Shown: positions 55,039 to 64,000 of the stretch, piece after piece
Position numbering within the stretch: the stretch's first letter is position 1
Layout of the letters: every line of letters begins with the position of its first letter
From: Elymus sibiricus
Taxonomy: Eukaryota; Streptophyta; Magnoliopsida; Poales; Poaceae
DNA length: 64,000 nucleotides
Assembly (NCBI GenBank): GCA_039707655.1
Contig: CM077671.1
Location: 302,436,509 to 302,500,508, forward strand
Direction of reading: 5' to 3'
Notes under the pieces: model-generated
Databases searched by the model: none
What the model was told of the DNA's origin: nothing
What the model saw: only the letters and a program-made list of their open reading frames with translations
Program-made: the position numbers and the translations under genes

Positions 55039-56873
55039 GAGCATCTCCAATAGAAGATGCAAATTTGGAGATCTAAAACAGGAGATGTAAAAATCTACAT
55101 CTCCAAAAAGTGCTTTTTGCATCTCCAAAAAAGAGACAACTCCAACAGATGATGCAAAACGGAGATGTAAAACAACTACTCCAATAGGTGATGCAAACAA
55201 AGATGTAAAACCGGTTGTCGCCCATGCGGTTGATGCACAGCGCTGCACAGCCGCCGCATTTGCATATTGCATTTTCATGATTCTAGCAACAAAAGTGCCC
55301 AATCAACCATAGTTTCAAATCCTACAAGCAAAAGTCAATTGTCTCAAACGAAGTTCTTGGTCCAACAAATGAAAATGCACATAGAAATCACTCAAATTGC
55401 ATCCTCTCCGTTGTGGTCGGTGGTACGATCATCATCGATGGCATCTTTGTTGACGGTCTCTTGCGTTGTAGTCTCATTGCCGCGAACTCCACCAGAAGCA
55501 CCTTCGTTGCCCCCTCCCATGCCGCTCATGTTGCCACCGAAGGCACCTCCCATGCCACCCATCATGTTGCCACCAAAGGCACCTCCCATGCCACTCATCA
55601 TGTTTCCGCCGAAACCACCTCCCATGCCGGTCATGTTGCCGCCGAAGCAACCTCTCATGCCACCGAAGCCACCATCCATGTTGCCACCAAAGCCACCTCC
55701 CATGTTTCCACCAAATGCACCATTCATGGCACCACCCATCATGTTCATGTAGCCTCCCATGGCACCTCTCATTCCCCCCTCCCATAGCACCTCCCATTCC
55801 CCCTCCCATTCCTCCTCCCATCATGCTTCTCAAGACTATTTGCTTCTTCAAGAGCATTTCATTGAGAGACTTTCTTCCATGAGATGCAAATCAACCGATC
55901 TTCGTCGTTGGTATAGTTTGCGGTTCTTCCCTTGATAACAAAGCCCTCATCATCCAGGTCGAGATTGTCATCCCCATATTGTGGAGTTTCATATTCTTGC
56001 GATGCATATTCATGTGAATAATCATCATTTGTCACATTTGCCGCGCGCATGAAAGCTTCATCACCGAGACTACAAAAGAACGTACGTGCAATGAACTCCA
56101 TATTCCATTGGAATCGAGAATTCAAACAACAAAGAAATGCAAAAACATATTTTTTTTACCTTTGAGACATATCATCGAACACGTTGGATGCGGTCGCGGT
56201 CGGCGTGGCCACATCTTCATCCGTGGCCGCCGCCGGCGGCAGCGGAGGTGGAACATGGCCGGAGGAGGACGGCAAGGTCAGCGGCGGCTGCAAATCGACC
56301 GCCATATGCGCATCCGGCCTCGAGTTCTTCGCCGACCGAGGGTTTGTAGCCGGGTTGCGGTCGTGGCCGGCCGGATGCTTGACACCTCCACCGTGAGGCT
56401 TGACCGGTCGCTGCTTCTTCGCAGCTTCCAGCAGGACGACGAGCCGCCGGGGTGGGGCAAATCCTGGACGGCGAGCTGGCGGTGACGGCTTGGAGGCGAC
56501 GGGTGCGGAGGCGGCAGCGGTGGCAAGGTGGGGCAAGGCACCAGCGGTGGACTCGGAGAAGACAATGGCATCATCGGCGCTGGCCATGGCGGCGGCGGGC
56601 AGCAGCCAGGAGGCGGACGGTCGGGAGTCGAGCGGCGGCTGTGCGCGCGGAAGGCAACTAAAAGGCAGTTGGTGGGTTGGCGGGCGGTTTCCATTTTTAC
56701 ATCTCCTAGAGGTGGAGATGCAAATTTGCACCGAGAGGTGTTGTAGTTTACATCTCCGGGAGGCGGAGATGTATTTTTTTTGCATCTACACCATCTATTA
56801 GAGAGCTGTTTTTTGGCCTCGAAGATGCAAAAAGTAGTTATTTATGCATATACATCTTTTATTGGAGATGCTC
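55039..56873 (-). mobile_element. Non-autonomous PIF/Harbinger DNA transposon
   Basis: 1835 bp. Terminal inverted repeats match at 20 of 21 sites (GAGCATCTCCAATA ... AAGATG), with 3-bp TSD TTA at 55036-55038 and 56874-56876, the target typical of PIF/Harbinger. It contains a broken ORF1-like gene and no transposase. Subterminal copies of GGAGATG and GATGCAAA words lie at both ends. Confidence 0.88.
55392..56587 (-). pseudogene. Harbinger ORF1-like (Myb-type) gene with internal deletion and Gly/Met-rich tail
   Basis: Exon 1 starts at the ATG at 56587 (MASADDAIVFSES) and is Pro/Ala-rich. Donor AAGGTAAAAA near 56158; acceptor TTTTGTAG near 56071. Exon 2 holds an acidic stretch (NLDLDDEGF) and then RTANYTNDEDRLICISWKK, the start of the Myb/SANT-like domain of Harbinger ORF1 proteins (also annotated in plants as NAM-associated). 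It stops at 55859, and the next readable segment (EMLLKKQIVLRS) matches the far C-terminal side, so most of the domain is deleted. A repeated GGAFGGNM-type Gly/Met tail follows in another frame. Confidence 0.65.
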
Positions 56874-56876
56874 TTA

Positions 56877-59072
56877 CAATACATTTCAATTTAGCATCTA
56901 GAAATTGTTCTCCCGGTGGCAAACCTGCACGCATAGAAATATAGGGCACGTGGTGAACAATTTGAATAATATTCTTATTGAAGTATAGTGAGAGCAAAAC
57001 ATAGGACACAAAGCGTAAATACCAGACCTCAATATTTCAGCAGGAGTATTCAACTATTAATGGTAAAGACAAATGAACAGGTTTGCATTTCACTGAAGAT
57101 GCTCTAGCCATAGGGTGAAATTTATTTGAAAAATCTGAAAACACACAGTTGTTAACCATTGCCTTCGGAACTGAACACGCATATCCAAAACAGCTGAAAT
57201 TTGGTTTCCACAATTCTTTGTGGTACACAGCTAAATAGTATTTTTTTTTCATATATTTCATCGCTTATTTGATTCTACAAAGAAATTTTTGGACACCATT
57301 GAGAACATCAGCACTATAAGCCTGTGATGCATACTGTTTTTTTTATATCTTTTTTTTTTGATATCCTGTGATGCATACTGTTTATATTCCTAGAGCATGT
57401 GTAACTAAAATATAAACACTAGGTCATGATACAAAGACGGGTATATTTTTTTGCTTTGTGATGCGAAACTGCCCTTTCATCAGTCACATACAAAATTCAC
57501 TTTTCATCACTTAGATAATATCATCATGCAACAACAGAAATACAAATTAACAAGGGGAGGGGGGATCTTGCTCTTGCTCCTCCCTCACGTACTCGAACCC
57601 AATATCATCCCCTCCTACTACCAGGAATCATGAGTTGGACATGAGAAGGTGTAGAACTGTGTATGTGACAGACGAAAAGTAGATCAAAGAAAGAAAGAGA
57701 TGTACCTGCAGGTTGAATTCATCACCGGCCAAAGGGTGTGGAGCCAGGGTCCCTCACCATTAGATGCAGGCACACAACTATCCCTTCGTCGGAGAGGAGA
57801 CACGCGGTGCGGGTGCATGGCAGCGAGGAATGGCACCCGTCGTCCTCAGCGGAGGCGGCGACGGCAACAAATCAGACCGAAAGCGAGACGTTAGGAGGAT
57901 GCCATGGCGGTGGTGCGGAAACCCTACCTTTGCTCCCTGTGTCTCGGGATGGGTAATATTCACGAGAAATCAGAGGCAAGGGGTAGGACCCGTGCGTAAG
58001 GAGACATCCTCCGCTACACGGGCGAGCCGACGGCGAGCGTGGGCCGGCGATGAAGAGGAGGAGCGGCCGAGGGTAGCAGGGGAGAGGCGGCATGTCGCAT
58101 GTGTAGGCGCTCGGGAAGAAATTTTTTAACCGCTCGGGAAGTGGATTGTTGTGAGGACGAAAGGGTACATGACGGTTAGTGATTCATCGGTGGGAATGTG
58201 GGATTAGTGGATGGCTAATGACTTGCTACCGTTAAACACTGAAAGACCATGGATCATTAAATAGTGTGGTTAGATGGTTTGGATTTTTCCCCTCTCGTGC
58301 TTTCATAGAGGTAGTACATGTGTAACTTACCGGCCAAGAGCTATTTCCATCTGAAAACAGAAATGATGGGCGGAGGCCTGTAAGTTTTATACGGATGTAT
58401 TTGAAATGGAAACGACAATCCAAACATGGCCTTATAATGTACCTTTACTTTGCAAAAATAATATTAATGTATCTTTACTTTTTGAGTGGAGAACCTTACA
58501 TACACCTAAATCATATTTAGTACTTACAACTATAAATTTATCCATATAATTTCAAATAACTTTGGATTTAAAATAGAATGTTGCACCGTTACTATTGAAA
58601 TGATATTACTCCTCATTTTTAAGATAACCGTTCTCCTCATTTTTAAGCATTAAATTACAAAAGATACAAAGTATTGCTACATTGGAAAGCACTTTCTTTT
58701 TTGCAAATAACTCTGTGTCCGACCTGAGACCTTGCACCATTTGGCGGGCGCAACGGGTAATCTACTCCAACTGTGCACAACGGCCCCTCGCAGTCTGGCC
58801 GGCGTCTCGGACAAAATAAGGGCGGATAAAGGCTAAACGAAAAAGATTTACTAACCCCTCTACAAATATCTCAGATACAACAAAAAATGTCCCCGCCTTA
58901 CATATCTTTGTAGTCTATACATGGATACAGGATCCACTATAGATCGAAAACAAAAACATGCAAACTGTCTATGACAATGGTAGGTTGTATGCCATGGATG
59001 GGACGCAAATGCCTCAGATTGTAGGTTTATTTCATAGCGATAAGCTGCAAAGTACACCAGCATGTTTGCTCC
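56877..59072. other. Unassigned DNA with a GC-rich island
   Basis: AT-rich apart from a GC-rich island at about 57750-58130 that contains frames of about 120 and 73 codons on the two strands, neither with a known domain. On the minus strand a donor-like CAGGTACAT is near 57705, so a transcript start is possible but unproven. A direct repeat of about 19 bp lies near 57319 and 57365. Confidence 0.45.
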
Positions 59073-59230
59073 TGTTAGAAGGAAGAGAGAGAGGTTGGTG
59101 GAATAGTTGATTGTATTGCTTGAGCCTCGTGGGCATATATATAGGAGTACATGATCAACTTGGAGTACAAGACAAGCCAGAATAATTCCTAGTCTATCTT
59201 TTGTTTTCTAACTAATCACGATACTCAACA
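59073..59230 (-). repeat. Element G 3' LTR (left copy)
   Basis: In element orientation it runs from TGTTGAGTATCG to CTTCTAACA. TATATATA is at 59136-59143. Confidence 0.93.
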
Positions 59231-59241
59231 TCCCCCCGCAG

Positions 59242-60569
59242 TCACAACGGTAGCGACACAGACAGTGAGACTGTAGAAGAATCCGAAGGTAAGCCGACGG
59301 TCATCCCCCCCACAGTCGTAACGGTCGATGCATCGCGGAAGTCGTGGCTGGAGTAGAAACCGACGAGGTTGCTCAAGCAAGGCGGTAGCCCTTTGTGCCG
59401 ATGTCGAGGTAGCCGAGAGCGTAGGGTGGTGTAGGCGTGGGCGAGGTAGCCGTGCAAAGAACGTCGTGGTCGATGTCGAGTCGGGGTAGCCGGTGTCGAG
59501 GTAGTCGCCGAGGAGCCGCGGGCGCAAGGAGGCGCCGAGTTAGTCATGGGCGCAGTGGTGTCGAAGTAGTGGTGCGCCAGGAAGAAGACGAAGTTGAGAC
59601 GCGTCGCGTCGGAATTGCCAAGTCCGGGGACACGTCGTGGATGAAGGCACACATCGGTGTTGCCATCACCGGGCATGCGTAGACGGACGAAGTCGATGTT
59701 GACGATGCGTCGCTCCAGGCTTGCCAGACCTAGGAACACATCGGGGACGAAGGCACACGTCGGTGTTGCCAGCACCGGGCATGCGTAGACAGGGACCTGC
59801 ACACAACTTGTACGCCATGTCGAGGAGGCTAGCAGAGAAGGACTCAACAACGGTTGCGGCGCAAATCGGCGGGGGGGCCGATGTCGCCCGCCGTGGTCGG
59901 AGTAGATGAAGTGGTCGGGGTAGACGACGGCGACGCTAGCGATGAGCTGGTGCTGGACGAAGAAGAAGGGGGTGGACTGGCGGCGCGGCTCGGGTGAGCG
60001 AGCGGCAGCGGCGCCGAAGAAGCGCGGCGGCGGCGGCTGCGGCTGGTTAGGAGTGCGGCGGCGATGCTCGAAGTAGGCGAGAAAGAACCCGACAGCGTGA
60101 CGAAGACCGGCGCGGACGATGGCGTTCCCGCGCCTAGGGAGGCGGCGCGGCACATGCCACGTAGAAGTCGACGTGCGGGAACGGCGGAGTGGACCGCGCA
60201 CCGCGGCGCTAAGGCCCGAAGGGGCGACGAAGCGGCAACGCGCGGGTCGGGGCGACGGCGGGAAGACCTCGGGGCAGCGGCGTGGACTGCGTGCCGCGGC
60301 ACTACAGCCCGAAGGGGCGACGCAGCGGCGGTGCGCGGGTCGGTGCAGCCACGGGGACGGCCTCTGGCGGCGGCGGGGACCGCATGCCGTGGTACTACAG
60401 CCCGAAGGGGCGGTGTAGCGGCGGCTCGCGGGTCGGGGCAACCGCGAGGAGAACCACGGGAGGGCGGCGTGGCGGCCCGACGAGGCAACGCAGCGGCAGC
60501 CCGTTGCTCGATCGGTGGAGGGGCGCGCTGTACTCGGGGACAGCCTTCATAGGACCTGCGTAGGCGCAT
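59242..60569 (-). CDS. Long Arg/Pro/Ala-rich open frames inside element G (doubtful coding)
   Basis: Frames of 399 and 241 codons overlap on the minus strand. They are full of RAVVPRHAV and PDPRAAA-type words that come from a 93-94-bp triplicated unit. High GC content keeps several frames open at once, so coding status is uncertain. No match to gag or any known domain. They could be chance frames, captured host sequence or an element-specific protein. Confidence 0.25.
60197..60470. repeat. Tandem triplication of 93-94 bp in element G
   Basis: The word CCCGAAGGGG recurs at 60214, 60308 and 60401 in a diverged unit of about 93-94 bp. Confidence 0.75.
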
Positions 60570-60775
60570 GCAACCGACTGATCAGGTCAGTCGCATGGCG
60601 CGGATGGAGTCGATCGCGGCGAGCAGGTGATCAATCCGATCGCACACGAGGTCAGGGGCGCTGCTCGGTGATGATGACGGCGTCGTGGACTGTGAAGTGG
60701 GGTGCTCGAGCAGACCAAGGCGACGGCGGCCGACGGGGAGCGGCGTGTCGGAGGAGGCTGGCGAAGGGCCGGTGA

Positions 60776-61170
60776 GCCCGAGGCAGCCGGCAGGCCCGGC
60801 AACCGGCAACCCAAGGCAGCCGGCAAGCCCGGCAACCGGCGACCCGAGGCAGCCAGCAGGCCCGGCAAGCCTAAGGCAGCCGGCGAGGCAGCCGGCAGGC
60901 CCGGCAAGCCCGGCAGGCCCGGCATGCCCGGCAAGCCCGGCAACCGGCGACCCGAGGCAGCCGGCAGGCCCGGCAACCGGGGTCTCGAGGCAGCCGGCAG
61001 GCCCGGCAAGCCCGGCAGGCCCTGCAAGCCCGGCAACCAGCGACCCGAGGCAGCCGGCAACCGGCAAGCCTAAGGCAGCCGGTGAGGCAGCCGGCAGGCC
61101 CGGCAGCCGGCAGGCCCAGTGCAGCCGGTGAGGAGGCCGGCAACCGGCAGGCCTAAGGCAGCCGATGATC
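60776..61170. repeat. GC-rich minisatellite in element G
   Basis: About 400 bp of irregular 9- and 12-bp steps built from GGCAGGCCC, GGCAAGCCC and GGCAGCC words. On the minus strand it would read as repeating Leu-Pro-Gly and Pro-Ala-Ala-Ser. Confidence 0.9.
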
Positions 61171-61650
61171 CTGAGGCGGCCGGCGAGTGACGACGGAGAC
61201 GGTAGGTGGATGATGCAGGCGTCCTGTTCGGCGCGGGGCGGCGACGGCCGGCGTAGAGCGACGGGCGGGCAGGTGCGCGGACGACGGCCGTGACGGGCTG
61301 TCGCGGCGCGCGAGGCCGCCGGGTCGATGCAGAGGCCGGCTGGTCGCGCCGGTGTCGGAGTAGAGGCGCTGGGTCGACGACGGCGGCGGGCGACGCAAAC
61401 CGATCTTAGATCGGAAAAATCAAAAAGAAAAACGCCTGATCAATGCGACCGGCGGAAGAGAGAAAAACCCGGATCAAGAGATCGGGAAAAAGACTCTCTA
61501 GGGCAGCCGGTCAACAAGACCGGCGGACGAACCCTAGGTACGGGCGGCGCGGCCCCCGGCGGCGGTCATGGAGGCTGACCGCCCCGGGGGCGGCGCGCAA
61601 TGCGGAAGCGGTGGGTGGTGGCTAGGTCTAGAAACTTGCGGCAGATACCA

Positions 61651-61808
61651 TGTTAGAAGGGAAAGAGAGAGGTTGGTGGAATAGTTGATTGTATTGCTTG
61701 AGCCTCGTGGGCATATATATAGGAGTACATGATCAACTTGGAATACAAGACAAGTCAGAATAATTCCTAGTATATCTTTTGTTTCCTAACTAATCACGAT
61801 ACTCAACA
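61651..61808 (-). repeat. Element G 5' LTR (right copy)
   Basis: Six differences from the left copy. TATATATA is at 61714-61721. It lies about 620 bp upstream of the host gene start and is oriented away from it. Confidence 0.93.
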
Positions 61809-61813
61809 GCTCC

Positions 61814-62425
61814 AATCCACACGCACACACAAGTTCAAAACACCAATATAAATTTCTATCAAAATCGGCCGGGCTCAAATTAGAAAGCCTGGTCTCCGAA
61901 ATAAGGGCTCTGAGATTAGCAGTTCAAGAAATGCTAGTACAGTAAAATGAACGACCCAGCTCTGCCCAAGGGAGCAGGGCGGCGGATCGAAGACGTCGAG
62001 CCCTTTGAGGACAAACGGCGCTCGTGCAGGTGCGGTCGGTGTACCGAGACCACGGAGAGTAGTCGGGCGGCGCGCTGTGGCTTGCCGAGGTGGACGGTGT
62101 GACTTCTCGAGGTGTTCGACATAAGGTCGGAGTGCGGGTTAATTACGCGGTTCCGAAGGGGTGAAAGTGCAAAAAGCGCCAGCGAGGCCCACAACGCAGT
62201 GGCACGCGATCGGCAGACCGCCTCGGCCTCGGTGTCGCCCGGCCTGATCTCCCCACGATCGGGCTGTCTCCTCCACGGAACCAACTCGTGATCCCGTCTA
62301 CAAATTCTCTCGCGCGCCCCGCCTGTCTCCTCCCGGTCCGCGTTTTGGTTGCCTGACGCCCACAAGATCAGATCGATTGCGCTTATATCCGACCAAAACC
62401 CCATCTTTTGTCTCCGGTTTGTAGG
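61814..62425 (+). promoter_or_regulatory. Upstream region of the host gene
   Basis: GC-rich sequence in front of the gene. It contains a long open frame on the minus strand (61934-62764), which I take to be a shadow. No TATA box recognised. It begins right after element G's TSD, so G lies inside the possible promoter. Confidence 0.4.
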
Positions 62426-63467
62426 ATGTCTAAGCGACGACGGCAGGGCGACGAGCGTGAGGCCAGCTACGGCGATAAGAAAAACAAGAGCATTTGTTCT
62501 AGACGACTGGCACAGGGGCTTCACCATCCGCAAGCTCGATGCCGACAGCCCTGACCTGAGCACGCCCCCTGTCTTCCGGCTGGCGTCACCTCTGAATAAC
62601 CATGCCATGGACTTCGCCGCTCTGGGCAGCAACATTATAGCCACCAGCAACCAATGTGCCGCGACCGTGGTCTTCGACACGGAAGCCGCCGCGCTGGCCA
62701 TCGGCAATCCCCTCCCGGATGCACTTCTCGGTGCCCTCAACTTCTTTGTCACCGCCGACGACATGCTATTGGCGTTTGCCTACTACTTCATGTCGCGGCC
62801 TCCCTCTTTTGGAGTGATGACCGCCACCAAGGACGAGATGCGCTCCTTGTGCCCAAGCACCGACTGGTCCTGGAAAGGCATCCCGGCTCCCTTCACCAAG
62901 CATCAAAGGATTGTGTCCTACGCCCTTCACCCGGACAGACGCACCATATTTGTGTCTGTGCACGGCAGAATGGCCGGCGGCACCGGCACATTCTCCTTTG
63001 ACAGCGAGAACCATGAGTGGAGGCGCCATGGGGAATGGATGCTCCCTTTCCACCACCAAGGTTACTTCGACGCCGACCTAGATGCATGGGTTGGGCTACA
63101 CCCGGATGGCTACATCTGCTCCTGCCAACTACCCCCCCTAAGCACCACCGCCACCATGCAGCAGCCTAGCTGGAAGATGACCAAGGAGCAAAAGCTGTGG
63201 GGCCCAATACATCAAGTGTCTAAATCCCAAGAGGCTACTCTCACATACATGGGCAACTCCAGGTTTTTCCTTGTTGATTGCGTGGTAGCCGATGGATTCG
63301 AGTTCCAGGATTCCTTTGGTGACCCTCATGGCTGTGTGCTCAACATGACCACGTTTCGTCTCAAATACAATCACGAGGGCAAGCTGCGAATCATCGACAA
63401 AAACACTACCTCTTGTCCCGTCTCTAGGCAACTCTCATATTTTTCTCCCGTAGCGTTCTGGATGTAG
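62426..63467 (+). CDS. Uncharacterised grass-specific protein, frameshifted near the start
   Basis: The only convincing host gene. The family-like start MSKRRRQGDEREASYGDKKN begins at the ATG at 62426. The rest of the protein is in a different frame from about 62489 (FVLDDWHRGFTIRKLDADS), so a one- or two-base indel lies in the T-rich stretch at 62485-62500. The second frame is open to a stop at 63465-63467 and holds FRLASPLNN, MDFAALGSNIIATSNQCAAT, ALGALNFFVTADD-like turns, GTFSFDSENHEWRRHGEWML, FDADLDAWVGLHPDGYICSC and the end YFSPVAFWM, suggesting repeated beta-propeller-like strands. I recall such proteins as a multigene grass family without known function (DUF-type); no domain name is asserted. 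If the indel is real, translation could start at Met 62607. Single exon, expected length. Confidence 0.7.
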
Positions 63468-63558
63468 CTAGCAAGGAAAAACCGCACCTGCTGTTTTCAC
63501 TTATCTAGTTGTATATGTCATGCATACTAGCTATGTTCATCGCCCTATATGTAAATTA
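63468..63558 (+). other. 3' flank of the host gene
   Basis: AT-rich 3' UTR candidate. No clear AATAAA was seen before the MITE; an AATAAA occurs at about 63770, after it. Confidence 0.4.
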
Positions 63559-63756
63559 ATCCCTCCATTTTTTTTATATGCAAGGCCACTTTGTAAATTG
63601 GTTCTAGCTTTGAGCATCGATTTAAGCAACAAAATATATGTTGCATGCCACAGAAAGCATACCACTGGCATATAACATATACTATTTTGTTGCTCAAATC
63701 GATGATCAAAGTTATACCCGAATTGTGTAATGGCCTTCTATAAAAAAGAGAGGGAG
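63559..63756. mobile_element. Stowaway-like MITE behind the host gene
   Basis: About 198 bp with ends ATCCCTCCATTTTTTTTATA and the near-complement TATAAAAAAGAGAGGGAG, and TA at 63557-63558 and 63757-63758. Inner arms (CATCGATTT...CAACAAAATATA and its complement) extend the hairpin. The left terminal base differs from the CTCCCTCC consensus. Confidence 0.8.
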
Positions 63757-63758
63757 TA

Positions 63759-64000
63759 TGATTTGAATCAATAAAAAGCAAACTGGTTAGTATGTGAAAA
63801 AAATTGGAGCTCTTAATTGTTAATTCTGCAAATGCAGAAATCTATAGATGCATGGATGCCTATAACTATGAGTTTCAGAAACTTATGATATTTTTTTGTA
63901 ATGATAAATACATATATGTGGGTTCAAATCTACTCGAAGGGTTGTGCGCGCTTTGATGCGCCATTGAATTTGTTGGGATTCTTAAATTTCTTTACTCACT
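63759..64000. other. AT-rich end of the window
   Basis: No gene, repeat or element end recognised. Confidence 0.5.

Larger units (their letters stand above)
59073..61808 (-). mobile_element. Element G: small non-autonomous LTR retrotransposon
   Basis: 2736 bp. LTRs 59073-59230 and 61651-61808 are 158 bp each with six differences; perfect TSD GCTCC (59068-59072 and 61809-61813). On the minus strand a TGGTATC primer site (61635-61650) follows the 5' LTR, and a purine tract (GCGGGGGGA) at 59231-59240 precedes the 3' LTR. The 2.4-kb GC-rich interior has no gag, protease, RT or integrase. Divergence of 3.8% suggests about 1.5 million years at 1.3e-8 per site per year. Confidence 0.93.

Noticed and set aside
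56156..56801. Long frames on the + strand (56108-56485, 56400-56801) over the Harbinger gene
   Set aside because: They are shadows of the GC-rich exon on the other strand.
52139..58436. TTAGGCTGCGCTTGGCATC at 52139 and CCAAACATGGCCTTA near 58436 as ends of one large Tourist/Harbinger element
   Set aside because: Only a loose match, the inner sequences do not pair well, and a complete Harbinger and a Stowaway lie between; chance is more likely.
60685..61131. Several frames of 120-160 codons in both directions over the G minisatellite
   Set aside because: Repeat translation only; all frames are open because of composition.
61934..62764. 276-codon open frame on the minus strand
   Set aside because: It overlaps the host gene in antisense, has no domain, and GC-rich sequence keeps it open; taken as a shadow.

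Overview
This window is Triticeae-type grass DNA (wheat, Aegilops or barley; species not determinable from the window). Most of it is LTR retrotransposons inserted into one another. The long cereal Athila-type LTRs, the SIRE-type Copia LTRs, the Tat-type Gypsy elements with spliced antisense genes, the Stowaway MITEs and the PIF/Harbinger deletion derivative all fit that. Element names A-G are mine; TREP family names are not asserted because no database could be searched.

Layout. From 1 to 32830 there is a five-deep nest. The outermost layer is E (SIRE-type Copia, + strand; 3' internal stub 31133-31254 and 3' LTR 31255-32830). D (Athila-type Gypsy, - strand; 26942-31132) appears to lie in E. 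C (same superfamily group, + strand; 3' internal region 1-2464 and 3' LTR 2465-3092 plus 25970-26941) appears to lie in D. A (Tat-type Gypsy, + strand; 3093-25969) lies in C's 3' LTR. F (SIRE-type Copia, - strand; 10999-20058) lies in A. F and A have visible target-site duplications (TSDs); the left halves of C, D and E are outside the window. A short piece of low-copy DNA (32831-32980) then carries B (Tat-type Gypsy, + strand; 32981-43417; TSD CTCAC).

From 43418 to 62340 mostly unassigned low-copy DNA is broken by two solo Athila-type LTRs (45138-46684 and 48032-49599), an RTE-type LINE tail (50385-50901), a Stowaway MITE (52843-53000), a 1.8-kb PIF/Harbinger derivative (55039-56873) and a small non-autonomous LTR element G (59073-61808; TSD GCTCC). 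The only convincing host gene is at the right end: a single-exon member of an uncharacterised grass protein family (62426-63467), apparently frameshifted near its start, with a Stowaway-like MITE behind it.

How the parts work together. A and B carry the Tat layout: gag, protease, reverse transcriptase, RNase H, a second RNase H, integrase, then a convergent multi-exon gene on the opposite strand coding a gypsy-associated (Transposase_28-like) N-terminal domain, a coiled coil and a helical C-terminus. D has only gag and protease, G has neither gag nor pol, and every autonomous-type element has inactivating changes. LTR divergence counted by eye orders the insertions: B (6/472 sites) and F (about 25/1533) are youngest, then G (6/158), then A (about 7%). 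The most unusual signals are the antisense spliced genes, arrays of short palindromes in two Copia LTRs, a hairpin kept in four Athila-type LTRs with different base sequence, a hairpin array in C, and the TAG-only stop pattern in A.
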